Made by a program: the position numbers and the translations under genes. From Flavilitoribacter nigricans DSM 23189 = NBRC 102662 (GTDB lineage: Bacteria; Bacteroidota; Bacteroidia; Chitinophagales; Saprospiraceae), in assembly GCF_002646595.1 (NCBI RefSeq), contig NZ_PDUD01000026.1, positions 169,004 through 233,003 of the forward strand: a DNA stretch of 64,000 nucleotides, given 5' to 3'. Positions 42,092-51,582 of this stretch are shown one piece after another; position 1 is the first letter of the stretch, and every line of letters begins with the position of its first letter. Below the pieces are notes generated by a model. That model made no database searches and had not been told where the DNA came from. It saw only the letters and a list, made by a program, of their open reading frames with translations.

Positions 42092-43075
42092 CTACAGAGG
42101 CCAATAAATCTTCTTCAACGGCACCAACGCCCTCGTCTCTGGATCAAAATTATCATAGTGCTGAATGATAAGACTAACCAGCATGTCAAGATCTACTAGA
42201 GTAGTTGGATTAATCGCTCGGTCAGCTTCATATCTGGCTTCTTTGGAAAATCCTCCAGTTGAAACATAGACACCTTTTTCATTCGCTCTCAATCCACCTA
42301 AAAAGCTTCTTACATCGCTCGATCCCATTGAAGCTTTTCGGTGCTTGACCTCCACCAAAATTTTAGGATCTTCTAATCCCAATCCATCAGGTGAAGCCAT
42401 TATATCTTTCCCCCGATCTGAGCCTTTGGGAGTCATAATAGTTTTGTATCCCATGCCCCTTAAGACCCCAGCTACTAGTTCCTCCATATCCTCCCAACTT
42501 AGCTGAAATACTTGATCTTTGATAAACTCAAGGGCCTTTGCCTCCATGTCCTCTTTTATGACATCTAGCGTTTCTTCCTCTCTTTCAATTTCTTCCTCTT
42601 TGTCTACCGGTTTTCCTAATAGTTCTTTGACAGTAAGATCTTTGATTTGAAAGATGGAAAGGGTAGAGCCAAGGGAGTTCTTTGAAGTTGTTGACAAATC
42701 ATCTCTAGGGACCTTTCTGAGCCATTCTACATCCCGGATATGATGGTATTCGATCAAATTGGAATCATACCGGTAATCTGAAGTTATTTTACCGACTGAG
42801 TAAATTCGTCCTGATGAATCATATGTGACAACGTGATCTCCTTCTTTGAAAACTCTCAGAAAACGATAGATCTGTCCCGCATTATTGTTGACTTGACCAT
42901 CACTAGCCTCTGGATAAATCTCTCTAAATTTTGCTTTAAGCTGATCGAGATCTTCAATATTGTTTAAGCCCCCCAGGTCATTCCATCCAATCGCAACGAT
43001 ATTTTTGGAGAGGAAATCCTCAATTAACCGGCCACCTTCACCGGCTCTGACCATCCAGAAGTTATTCTTCTTCAT
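42092..43075 (-). CDS. Mrr-type restriction endonuclease
   Basis: 327 aa. The N-terminal half (FWMVRAGEGGRLIEDFLSKN ... VAIGWNDLGG; FKEGDHVVTYDSSGRIYSVG) resembles the winged/EVE-like regions found in front of Mrr nucleases. The C-terminal Mrr_cat domain carries LSWEDMEELVAGVLRGMGY, GSDRGKDIM (Asp220, Asp224) and the E-x-K site ILVEVKHRK (Glu242, Lys244). It cleaves modified or foreign DNA. Single gene, 78 bases from the type I operon, same strand. Confidence 0.87.
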   Translation of the reverse strand: MKKNNFWMVRAGEGGRLIEDFLSKNIVAIGWNDLGGLNNIEDLDQLKAKFREIYPEASDGQVNNNAGQIYRFLRVFKEGDHVVTYDSSGRIYSVGKITSDYRYDSNLIEYHHIRDVEWLRKVPRDDLSTTSKNSLGSTLSIFQIKDLTVKELLGKPVDKEEEIEREEETLDVIKEDMEAKALEFIKDQVFQLSWEDMEELVAGVLRGMGYKTIMTPKGSDRGKDIMASPDGLGLEDPKILVEVKHRKASMGSSDVRSFLGGLRANEKGVYVSTGGFSKEARYEADRAINPTTLVDLDMLVSLIIQHYDNFDPETRALVPLKKIYWPL

Positions 43076-43152
43076 TTGAGTTTTTTGATTTAATCAATTT
43101 CGGAATATCGATAAGTGGGGGAGGGCAGTACTTATTCTAGTTATCTTAAAAG

Positions 43153-43869
43153 TTAATAATCCCAATCTGCATGACTTACAGGCAATCGATTAAGCTCATC
43201 CTTAAATTGCTTCCAGTTCGGCAAATACTGATCCATGTAAGCCCTAAACCTCTCATTATGATGTCTTTCCAGTAAGTGCACCATTTCGTGGACCAAAATG
43301 TATTCCAGGCATTGGAATGGCTTCTTTGCAAGTTCCAGATTTAACCAGATCCGTTTCTTGTCAATGTTGCAAGAGCCCCATTTGGTCTTCATTTGCTTGA
43401 TCCCCAAAAAGTCAATGGTCACTCCGATCTTTTGTTCCCAACGGTTGACCATTTCGGGAAGCACTTTTTTAAGTTCGGATCGATACCATTTGTCGATCAC
43501 TTTTTTAATGTATGTAGCATCAGCGCTTGGCTTTACGTAGACATCTAGATAAGTCTTGCTTGTTAAGTCAACCCTTCCTGGACCATTGGTTTCCTTGATC
43601 CTCAGCAAATATCTTTCTCCCTGAAAATAGTGACTTTCTCTTTCTTTGTATTCCCGGGGAGTAATGCGTTCCTGGTCTTCAAAATTCCGTTGATGCCGTT
43701 TAATCCATGCCAGTTTAGAAATAGCAAACAAGCGGATCGCATCATCATTGATCCGTAATGGGGCCGCTATACGAACCCGACCGGTTGGGGGGTAAACGGC
43801 GAGGTGCATGTTCTTAATATCCTTCCGGACAACATCCACTGTAATGTCGCCTATTGTGAGTTGATTCAT
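43153..43869 (-). CDS. YgjP-like metallopeptidase of the type I R-M operon
   Basis: 238 aa. M48-type metalloprotease fold (YgjP/DUF45): KTKWGSCNIDKKRIWLNLEL, LEYILVHEMVHLLERHHNE, FRAYMDQYLPNWKQFK. The HEMVH and the downstream Glu/His are present. Such genes are often found beside type I hsdR. It starts at the same base where hsdR ends (ATTAAT overlap), so it is part of the operon. Confidence 0.92.
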   Translation of the reverse strand: MNQLTIGDITVDVVRKDIKNMHLAVYPPTGRVRIAAPLRINDDAIRLFAISKLAWIKRHQRNFEDQERITPREYKERESHYFQGERYLLRIKETNGPGRVDLTSKTYLDVYVKPSADATYIKKVIDKWYRSELKKVLPEMVNRWEQKIGVTIDFLGIKQMKTKWGSCNIDKKRIWLNLELAKKPFQCLEYILVHEMVHLLERHHNERFRAYMDQYLPNWKQFKDELNRLPVSHADWDY

Positions 43870-46800
43870 TAATAATCAGACTGTTTCTTGACAATCTCAA
43901 AGATCCTGTCGATCTCATCCGGTGTTACCGTTCCTTTTTCTTTCAGTTTTTCTTCTATGACCAATTTGACTTCCTTCTGTTTGAATCGATTATCCCGCCA
44001 GGCATCTTTTTTGGTGTACCGGATGGCCTCATCCAGTGAATTGGCTAAGAACTCATCCTTTCCCAGGTTATCATATAATGCTCTTTTAGCATTAGTATCA
44101 ATTGATGAAGGATAGGCGGAAGATGTACTTGGTTTCTTGACTTTCTTTGTTAACTCAACGATCTCGTCCAGGTATCTTTCGTATTCTGCTGTTTTCTCTT
44201 TTCTGAGTTTAATGAGTTCATCCAGTAAAATACTCATTTTCTCATAGTACATCGGGTTGGTGGGGCTTTCCTCAATGATGACTTTTCGAAGGTTATTTTC
44301 AATAGTTTCCGACATTGCGTCTCGGTCATTTCGGAGCCGGGGTGGAAGACTTTCAAGCCCGTCTTTGCCTTTTTCAACAATGAGTTCTACCAAACTTAGG
44401 TCATCAAAGCTAGAAAGCATTCGGCTTTCCTCAGCCCCAATGTAAGCATCTATCAAATGCCGCATAGCGGGCTCGTATTGCTTTAGGTCGATGTAATCTC
44501 CGCTAGCAATTTGAATCTCCTTCCGTAGGTTTTCGTAGTACTTCACTTCTTCCTTGATACGTTGGGCTGTAGCTTCGGGATATCCCACTTCTTCCATTTC
44601 ATCGGCAATATTGGCGTAAGCGCGGATCAAGGAAACGACCGCTTTATATAGAGCCACTCTTCTTGGCTCAGTATCTTTCAACGCATCTGGATTCTCAGGA
44701 TCGCCCACAAAATAATGCTGGAACTGGATCTGCCCTTTGGGAGGCTCTACTGGTTCTACAAGAGCGCGCAAAATTTCCAATGCATCGTCTAATCGTTCTT
44801 TTCCTTTCTTCAGCCGGTTTTCCAATAACCCGGCAACATCTGCTGCATCATAGGCGTCGAAGGCCTCAGAAGTGTAGTCCTTAATGGATCTATTCAGGCT
44901 TTTAAATAGGTCTTTATAGTCGATGATATAGCCGTATTCTTTATCATCCTCGTCTAAACGATTTACCCGGCAAATTGCCTGGAATAAGCCGTGGTCTTTC
45001 ATACTTTTATCAATGTAAAGATAGGTGGCAGAAGGTGCATCGAAACCAGTGAGAAGCTTATCCACTACAATAAGTAGTTTCATTTGAGCCGGTTCGTCTA
45101 CAAATTTCTTTTTAACCTCCGTTTCAAACGTTGCCACATCTTTACCATTTAACATTTTTTGGTAAATGTCATATTTGAGCATCTTTTCGGTCAACCCTTC
45201 ACCGGTCTCTTCTCCTTTTATATCGGATGTAGACGGGGTATAGGACGTGATTATAGCTGAATTTTTCAAACCAGCATTCTGGAATAACTCGTAATAACGA
45301 CAGGCATTGTAGACACTTTCGGAAACTAATAATGCATTTCCACGCCCATTCTGCAAACGTTCCTTGGTTTCCATATCGAGCATAACATCCGCTACAATTT
45401 TTTCCAGTCGGGATCTAGAGCTAAATACTTTCTTCAGCGTGCCCCATTTTTGTTTTAGCTCCGTCTTAGCAAGATCAGTCAAGCCTCTGGTTTTTGCATC
45501 GAACCACTGGTCGATCTTATCCATGCTAGTGATCTTCTGCTCTATATCTCTGGCTTCGTAACGAAGATCGAGCACAACCTTATCGGAAACTGCCTCGTCA
45601 AATTTGTAGGTGTGAATGTATTTCCCGAATACTTCCAGGCTGGTCTGTTTATCTCTTTTGAGCAGTGGCGTTCCTGTAAAGCCAATAAACAAGGCATTGG
45701 GCAACAATGCTTTCATGCCTTCATGCAATTTACCACTCTGCGTGCGATGACATTCATCTACAAAAACATAGAGATCACCTTTTGCAGTAAAGTCGGTGGG
45801 TAAACTGCGCCGAAGACTTTGCACGTAGTTGTTTACATCGGTTTCATTGATCTCTTCCTTATCTCCAAATTTGTGCACCAGGGAGCAAAGCAGCCAGGGC
45901 CTGTTGGCATTGAGCTTTGATATCAGATCTCGGCCGCTCCGGGTTCGGTAAATCTGTTCGTTTACACCTTTGAAAACTTTTTCTATCTGCTCGTCTAGTT
46001 CTGTCCGATCGGTAATGATCAGTACACGGGCATTCTCCACGTTTTCACGAATCCACTTTGTAAGCCATACCATCGTCAGGGATTTGCCACTTCCCTGAGT
46101 ATGCCAGATAATGCCCCCTTCCCGTTTTCTGATGTGTTCCTGAGCGGCCCTGATACCAAAGTATTGATTCGGTCGAGCCAGCTTTTTGATACCCCGGTCG
46201 TACACGACAAAATCGTGTAATAGCTCAATGAATCGCTTTTTGTTTAGCATCTCGATAATGGACTTATCGAGCCGATGCTCTACCTTTGCTGCCTGATCTC
46301 GGATCGGTTTGGTCAGTTGCAGCAAATAATGATCATTAGGATTTCGTTCTTCATTAACTTCCTTCCACTTGAGATAATATTTCTCCTTAGTTTCGATGGC
46401 TCCATAAGCAATGCCTTCGTGATCATTACCCGCCATAATGAATTGCAGCGTAGCAAAGAAAGATTTAATAAAAAGATGCTTTTGATTATCCAGGTTTTGA
46501 CGGATGCCTTCGGAAACGGATACCGTACTTCGCTTGAGTTCAAGGACGCCCAGGGCAATACCATTCACATACAGGACAATGTCAGGGCGTTTGTTATGGA
46601 CACCCTTGATACTCACTTCTTCCGCAATGGCAAAGTCGTTGTTCATAGGATTTTGCCAATCGATCAACCAGACTGTGACTTTATTTTGCCCGATTTCAGG
46701 CTGCACATTCACGCCATAGCGCAGCAATGTATAAACTTCCTTATTGATGTCGTACAGGGTCTTACTCTGGTCGGCAGCGACTTTATTAAGCTTGTAAAGA

Positions 46801-47360
46801 GCCTTACTAATTAAATTACCATTGTAATTTTTTCTTAGATATTGGACTAAAATGTGTTCTTCAATATTGCTATTGCCTTCCCGCTCTTCCCAGTTGCCAA
46901 GATAACGGTAGTCCAGGATCTCCTGAAACAAGGTGACAACCCTGTTTTGAGTGGCTCGTTCCAGTTGTCCTACTTTTGAGCTGGCGGAACTTTGCAGGCG
47001 CTCCACGATGTTTCTTTTCACCTCGGTAACCAGCAAAGTATCCGGGGGGTGCAGGATCAGACCAGGAGCAGGCATTATGGATTCATCGACCGGACCGGTA
47101 TAATTGGTTGCTTCCAGGGTTTTGGAATCAGTATAAGTTGCCAGCAGAAAATGAGTAATATTGGATTGAAAGATGGTGCGTAGATCAGTTTCCCCGTTGA
47201 GGAAAGCTGCAGTTCGCTCTGCATCGGTCTTTAAACCAATGTATTCTTCCGTGTCTTCGTCAAGTAAAACAAACAGGTAGTTGTACTGCCGGGCATCTAT
47301 GCAGCTCAGCAGGGTAGGGATCTCGTAATAATAAAGTTCCTTAACAACCTGTAGTTTCAT
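43869..47360 (-). CDS. hsdR: Type I restriction endonuclease subunit R
   Basis: 1163 aa from ATG 47360, which overlaps the stop of the preceding 135-aa gene (ATGA); the frame continues 19 codons further but this coupling decides the start. N-terminal nuclease: KRPDIVLYVNGIALGVLELK (P-D...E-x-K). SF2 translocase: QGSGKS (about 422-427), DECHRTQ (about 535), GFTGTPLLKRDKQT, LLIVVDKLLTGFDAPSATYL. It uses ATP to pull DNA and cut far from unmodified recognition sites. C-terminal helical assembly region. Confidence 0.96.
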   Translation of the reverse strand: MKLQVVKELYYYEIPTLLSCIDARQYNYLFVLLDEDTEEYIGLKTDAERTAAFLNGETDLRTIFQSNITHFLLATYTDSKTLEATNYTGPVDESIMPAPGLILHPPDTLLVTEVKRNIVERLQSSASSKVGQLERATQNRVVTLFQEILDYRYLGNWEEREGNSNIEEHILVQYLRKNYNGNLISKALYKLNKVAADQSKTLYDINKEVYTLLRYGVNVQPEIGQNKVTVWLIDWQNPMNNDFAIAEEVSIKGVHNKRPDIVLYVNGIALGVLELKRSTVSVSEGIRQNLDNQKHLFIKSFFATLQFIMAGNDHEGIAYGAIETKEKYYLKWKEVNEERNPNDHYLLQLTKPIRDQAAKVEHRLDKSIIEMLNKKRFIELLHDFVVYDRGIKKLARPNQYFGIRAAQEHIRKREGGIIWHTQGSGKSLTMVWLTKWIRENVENARVLIITDRTELDEQIEKVFKGVNEQIYRTRSGRDLISKLNANRPWLLCSLVHKFGDKEEINETDVNNYVQSLRRSLPTDFTAKGDLYVFVDECHRTQSGKLHEGMKALLPNALFIGFTGTPLLKRDKQTSLEVFGKYIHTYKFDEAVSDKVVLDLRYEARDIEQKITSMDKIDQWFDAKTRGLTDLAKTELKQKWGTLKKVFSSRSRLEKIVADVMLDMETKERLQNGRGNALLVSESVYNACRYYELFQNAGLKNSAIITSYTPSTSDIKGEETGEGLTEKMLKYDIYQKMLNGKDVATFETEVKKKFVDEPAQMKLLIVVDKLLTGFDAPSATYLYIDKSMKDHGLFQAICRVNRLDEDDKEYGYIIDYKDLFKSLNRSIKDYTSEAFDAYDAADVAGLLENRLKKGKERLDDALEILRALVEPVEPPKGQIQFQHYFVGDPENPDALKDTEPRRVALYKAVVSLIRAYANIADEMEEVGYPEATAQRIKEEVKYYENLRKEIQIASGDYIDLKQYEPAMRHLIDAYIGAEESRMLSSFDDLSLVELIVEKGKDGLESLPPRLRNDRDAMSETIENNLRKVIIEESPTNPMYYEKMSILLDELIKLRKEKTAEYERYLDEIVELTKKVKKPSTSSAYPSSIDTNAKRALYDNLGKDEFLANSLDEAIRYTKKDAWRDNRFKQKEVKLVIEEKLKEKGTVTPDEIDRIFEIVKKQSDY

Positions 47361-47764
47361 GGTTTTACTTTTTGGACGTTGACCAAACGGAAATCGAAAT
47401 TCCGGGAACGCCACCAAGAGTAATGCCCTTCACGAGCAGTCTGTTTGAGCATCCCATCCGTTTGCGTTAAAACCAAGGTAGCAACTAGCCTTTCTTTTTT
47501 TCTCCCTGCAGGAGTCCGGATAAAGGCATTAAATAGACCTTCGATGCTATTGAAGGTGGAAACCGCTCGAGCAATACATTCATCTGAGAATTCTCTAGTA
47601 GGATACTTTTTTCGGTGTGACACAAAGCAATCTGAAGTAGCTGGATTGTGTTTAACAATCCGATAAAATGCCTGTTCACCGTCTGGATGAATCGAATCTT
47701 CATGTGGGCAAATACAGCCCTCTATTACCAGATCTTCAAAATAACTGAGATTTTGAGCACTCAT
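47357..47764 (-). CDS. Unknown 135-aa gene inside the type I R-M operon
   Basis: 135 aa, cytosolic. It sits between hsdS (5 bases upstream) and hsdR, whose ATG overlaps its stop, so it must be made together with both. Sequence: a Cys/His region (IEGCICPHEDSIHPDGEQAF, CFVSHRKKYPTREFSDE) then helices and strands (AGRKKERLVATLVLTQTDGM). No family recognised; the Cys-Cys-His cluster could bind metal. Not a known part of HsdRMS complexes, so it may be a regulator or an anti-toxicity factor. Confidence 0.75.
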   Translation of the reverse strand: MSAQNLSYFEDLVIEGCICPHEDSIHPDGEQAFYRIVKHNPATSDCFVSHRKKYPTREFSDECIARAVSTFNSIEGLFNAFIRTPAGRKKERLVATLVLTQTDGMLKQTAREGHYSWWRSRNFDFRLVNVQKVKP

Positions 47765-47769
47765 ACTTA

Positions 47770-49047
47770 TTATATTAAGCGTTTTTTACCGGTTAATAAT
47801 TCCTGCATCATACCGGTTTTGAGCATTTTGTATTTGGATAGTTGGGTTTCTATTTGTTCGATTTCTTCATCCATGGCCCATAGAGTATTAGAAACGAATT
47901 CTTGTTCTTCTGGACTTGGTAAATACATTTGGTAGTCTCCAACTGCTTCTTGAGAAATTCCAAAAAATGTTGTCCCCGTTTTTCGTAATTCAATGAAATC
48001 TTTGAACAATTTCGAATCTAATTGATAGTATAGAAATTTCGGATTATAGCTTCCATTTAATGGTCTGAAAACCAGTAGATGGCTGTTTAGAGTAGCTTTA
48101 TGAGGATAAGGAATTTCAGAAACATATAGTAACTTGCCTATAGTACCGTCTTTGGTCATCAACACATCATCTTCTTTTAATTGTATTTCCTTTGCAATCT
48201 CATATCTATCTTCTGGCACATGATAAACTTCACTCCACCGAATCGCCCCATCTTTAAAATTCATTCCTGTTATTAAGAATGGCTGATCAGGATTCATAGT
48301 GAATTCAGCCTGTTTGAGGCCTTGCCATCCTATCCTTCCTTTCATATATGAAACTTCTTTTAATGCTTTAGAATCCCACCCTTCCTTCGGCCTCAACAAC
48401 TCCTGTATGGCCCCTTGCTTGATATTCCGTTTTTTTACAAGTAACTTTTCCAATCTTTCTATCAAGGCATCTATATCACTCAGGGCGATGGCAATGGCAG
48501 TTTGTTCGGCCTTGTTAGGAGGGAGAGGGATTAGGTATTTACTTACAGATTCCTGGGAAATGCCAAAAAATGTAGTTCCAGATTTATATAATTCTATGTG
48601 ATTCTTAAAATATGAAGATGATAAATTGTAATAAAGATAAAGAGGATAGTAACTATTGTTTAATGGCCTGAATACAAGTAGGTGGCTATTTAAAGTAGCT
48701 TTGTAAGGGTAAGGAATATTTTTTATATAAAGTAACTTGCCGATTGTTCCATCTTTCGTCATCAGGACATCTCCAACTTTTAGTTGGATTTCCTTTGCAA
48801 TCTGGTAACGCTCAAATGGAACATGATATACTTCATCCCATTTTATTTCACCATCTTTGAAGTTCATTCCAGTTATCAAAAATGGGTCATCAGGGTGCAT
48901 TGTGAATTCTGCTTGCTTTAATCCTTGCCATCCTATCCTTCCTTTCATAAATGAAATATCTCCAAATACTTTTAGTTCCCAGTCTTTGGGAATTAACCCC
49001 AATTCAGTTTGCTGAAAACCTTCAACTATTTTCACTTCTTCTACCAT
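47770..49047 (-). CDS. hsdS: Type I restriction specificity subunit with duplicated TRDs
   Basis: 425 aa. Two target-recognition domains at about 25-180 and 226-385 are nearly identical: MKGRIGWQGLKQAEFTM at 34-50 recurs at 235-251, and MTKDGTIGKLLY, KATLNSHLLVFRPLN and GTTFFGISQE recur in both. Each is followed by the spacer helix (IALSDIDALIERLEKLLVKK; NTLWAMDEEIEQIETQLSKY). HsdS normally has two different domains that read two unlike half-sites; here both should read the same sequence, in opposite orientation on DNA. It overlaps hsdM by 7 bases. Confidence 0.95.
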   Translation of the reverse strand: MVEEVKIVEGFQQTELGLIPKDWELKVFGDISFMKGRIGWQGLKQAEFTMHPDDPFLITGMNFKDGEIKWDEVYHVPFERYQIAKEIQLKVGDVLMTKDGTIGKLLYIKNIPYPYKATLNSHLLVFRPLNNSYYPLYLYYNLSSSYFKNHIELYKSGTTFFGISQESVSKYLIPLPPNKAEQTAIAIALSDIDALIERLEKLLVKKRNIKQGAIQELLRPKEGWDSKALKEVSYMKGRIGWQGLKQAEFTMNPDQPFLITGMNFKDGAIRWSEVYHVPEDRYEIAKEIQLKEDDVLMTKDGTIGKLLYVSEIPYPHKATLNSHLLVFRPLNGSYNPKFLYYQLDSKLFKDFIELRKTGTTFFGISQEAVGDYQMYLPSPEEQEFVSNTLWAMDEEIEQIETQLSKYKMLKTGMMQELLTGKKRLI

Positions 49048-51482
49048 TTGTAATTCATTTGTCTTAGGTGAAGTTCAACTTTTGTAGCCAATTCAGCTAC
49101 CTCCTTGGTTAGTTTGGGCATGGGAGTTTCGTAGCGTCCTCCCAGTTCCTTGATTCGCTCGGTTAATCGGTGGCTAATTCCATCTATTTTCGCTTTGATA
49201 CGACTTTCCACAACGGCTATCCATTTTTTATCTACCATCAGCATTTTTATCTCTGCAATACTCAGCTTTGGATACTGCTCTATGACTTTTACCTCCAGCG
49301 CTGCCAAAGAGCTCTTAATCTCGGTTTTGATTTTGCTCTCTTTGGCCAAAAGCTTTTCATAATGCTTGAGCACGTCAAATTCTTCGGCATTTTCTACATT
49401 CCTTTTTCCAAGCTCCTTTTGGCGGCTCTTTAGAGTTCCCTTAGTGATATTCCCTTTATCATTCAGTGCTTCGGTTAGTAATCCATCTTCACCGCCATGT
49501 TCCTCCCGAAATTCATCCATTTCATCTATAGTGCTGTCTAAATCACTTTGAAGAGCATCAATTGTTGCTTGATGAGTAGCTAAGTATTCCTGAATAATTA
49601 AGGAAGGGGGAATCAACTGTCCTTCCAGCCCTTCAATGCCTGCAATCTGTTTTTCAACTTCTTTACCGTTCTTTTTGCTTTTTTTTACTAGCCGGGTAAC
49701 CACATTACCTGCTTTCCAACCATCTGCCGACAATTCGTACAGATCATCTTGCATAGTTTCTGCCCAATAATCCATCAGGTATTGATAGATGGCATATTTA
49801 TCCACCAGGTCTTTACCATGATAAGTTTGCAGCAGTTCTTCCGCTATTTTATGAATGACCTCTTTGGGATAGCAACCTTCTTCTAGACTTTTCAGATAAG
49901 CGGTGTTTTTGTTTTTCCAAGAATCAAAAACAGTTTTCATGACCTCAGAATAAGCCAAGAACTCGGGGTGTTTGAAAATGACATTTTTAATATCCTCATT
50001 TCCTATGTTTAGATCCCAGTAGCCAGGCCGGCCGGCTTTGAAAAGATGATTTTTAAGTGTTGGATAAATTTTCCAGTAATGGTTCATGGCCTCTAAATCT
50101 CTATTGGGAATACCGCCATTCAAATGAGCGTCAATATCCTGAACGTCTTCCTCCTCTTTACTGTCAATATATCTGGGAATATTCAGGTTGTAGCCGTTCT
50201 TGGGATCCGATATTTCAGCCAAAGGTACCATCCTACTGTATTTGGCAATTTCCAGTTGCTTGTTGAAGACATCTACAATTTTATGTAAGTCCTGGGATCG
50301 CAAACGGTTTTTATTGCCGTCTTTTATGTAGCCCTTACTTGCATCAATCATAAAAATGCCCTTGCGGTGGTATGCATCTTCTTTATCTAGCACGAGGATG
50401 GCCGCAGCTATTCCAGTACCGTAAAACAGATTGGCAGGTAACCCAATAATTCCTTTGATATAGCCTCGTTGAATAATTTTCTTACGGATTTCGGCTTCTG
50501 TATTTGCTCTGAACAATACCCCTAAAGGAAGAATAATTGCACCTTTGCCTTTGCTTTTCAGGGACTTAATTAAATGCAATAGAAAGGCATAATCGCCATT
50601 TTTCTGGGGAGGAATTTCATAGCCATCAAAGCGTTTGTATATGTCATTAGCGGCGTCCAGTCCATTCGTCCAATTCTTATTACTGAAAGGCGGATTAGCA
50701 ACCGCATAATCAAAAGTTTTTAAGAAACCTGTAGTATCATCTTTAAAAAGCGGATTGGCTAAAGTGTTTCCCTGTACAATTTCTGATGCAGGATTTCCGT
50801 GTAACCACATATTCATGACGGCCAGGGCGCGAGTAGCGTTATCATTCTCCTGGCCATAGATGGAAATACCATGCGGTGCCTCATCTGCCGCTTTTAGCAA
50901 GAGAGAACCTGAACCACAAGTGGGGTCATAAATGCTTTCCGATTGGCTTTTTGATTTTTCAATGCCAATTACCTTGGCCATTACTCGAGAAACTTCGGCA
51001 GGAGTATAGAATTGTCCTTTGCTTTTTCCACTTTCGGTAGCGAAGTGACGCATCAAGTATTCATAAGCGTCACCAAGGATGTCGTCATTTTCTGCCCGGT
51101 TGCTGCTGAAGTCCAGGTTTTCGTTTTCAAAGATTTCGATCAAATTACTTAGTCGATCAACTTTGTCTTTCCCTTTCCCTAGTTTCTCATCGTCATTAAA
51201 ATCGGCAACTGTAATAATTCCATTCAGATCATTAGCTTTGGCGAGTGCAGCGATGATTTTGTTGATCTTATCTCCAATATCAGACTGACCTTTGAGCTTG
51301 ACCATATCACTAAAGCTTCCGCCTTCTGGAATGTCCACCAGTTTATCGCCTTTATCCGACACATATTTCATGAACAGCAATACTAGTACATAGTCTTTGT
51401 ACTGGCTAGCATCCATACTGCCGCGTAATTCGTCACAGCTTTTCCATAAGGAACTGTAGAGTTCCGATTTTTTTATTGCCAT
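49041..51482 (-). CDS. hsdM: Type I DNA methyltransferase subunit M
   Basis: 813 aa, longer than the common 500-530 because of an extended C-terminal helical region. N6-adenine methyltransferase motifs: GQFYTP at 156-161, SAM-binding DPTCGSGSLLLK from 186, and catalytic NPPF at 263-266 in YAVANPPFSNKNWTNG. It methylates adenine to protect host DNA and with HsdS and HsdR forms the restriction complex. First gene of hsdM-hsdS-orf-hsdR-YgjP. An inverted repeat lies just upstream. Confidence 0.96.
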   Translation of the reverse strand: MAIKKSELYSSLWKSCDELRGSMDASQYKDYVLVLLFMKYVSDKGDKLVDIPEGGSFSDMVKLKGQSDIGDKINKIIAALAKANDLNGIITVADFNDDEKLGKGKDKVDRLSNLIEIFENENLDFSSNRAENDDILGDAYEYLMRHFATESGKSKGQFYTPAEVSRVMAKVIGIEKSKSQSESIYDPTCGSGSLLLKAADEAPHGISIYGQENDNATRALAVMNMWLHGNPASEIVQGNTLANPLFKDDTTGFLKTFDYAVANPPFSNKNWTNGLDAANDIYKRFDGYEIPPQKNGDYAFLLHLIKSLKSKGKGAIILPLGVLFRANTEAEIRKKIIQRGYIKGIIGLPANLFYGTGIAAAILVLDKEDAYHRKGIFMIDASKGYIKDGNKNRLRSQDLHKIVDVFNKQLEIAKYSRMVPLAEISDPKNGYNLNIPRYIDSKEEEDVQDIDAHLNGGIPNRDLEAMNHYWKIYPTLKNHLFKAGRPGYWDLNIGNEDIKNVIFKHPEFLAYSEVMKTVFDSWKNKNTAYLKSLEEGCYPKEVIHKIAEELLQTYHGKDLVDKYAIYQYLMDYWAETMQDDLYELSADGWKAGNVVTRLVKKSKKNGKEVEKQIAGIEGLEGQLIPPSLIIQEYLATHQATIDALQSDLDSTIDEMDEFREEHGGEDGLLTEALNDKGNITKGTLKSRQKELGKRNVENAEEFDVLKHYEKLLAKESKIKTEIKSSLAALEVKVIEQYPKLSIAEIKMLMVDKKWIAVVESRIKAKIDGISHRLTERIKELGGRYETPMPKLTKEVAELATKVELHLRQMNYKW

Positions 51483-51515
51483 CTAGATGGGTTTATTTTT
51501 GCCGACAATTTAATT

Positions 51516-51560
51516 CTTTTTAAGAACATTGAATTTTGGCGTCTGGATAGTTCTTAAAAG
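51516..51560. promoter_or_regulatory. Inverted repeat upstream of hsdM
   Basis: CTTTTTAAGAAC (51516-51527) and GTTCTTAAAAG (51550-51560) form inverted arms 22 bases apart. They lie between the resolvase stop and hsdM, 34-78 bases before the hsdM ATG. A transcription-factor site or recombinase site is possible; a terminator is unlikely because there is no T-run. Confidence 0.45.
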
Positions 51561-51582
51561 TTTAGTGAGAGTGAGTTCGAGA

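Noticed and set aside
47361..47417. Longer hsdR start at 47417
   Set aside because: It would overlap the 135-aa gene by 61 bases, while ATG 47360 gives the usual ATGA coupling.
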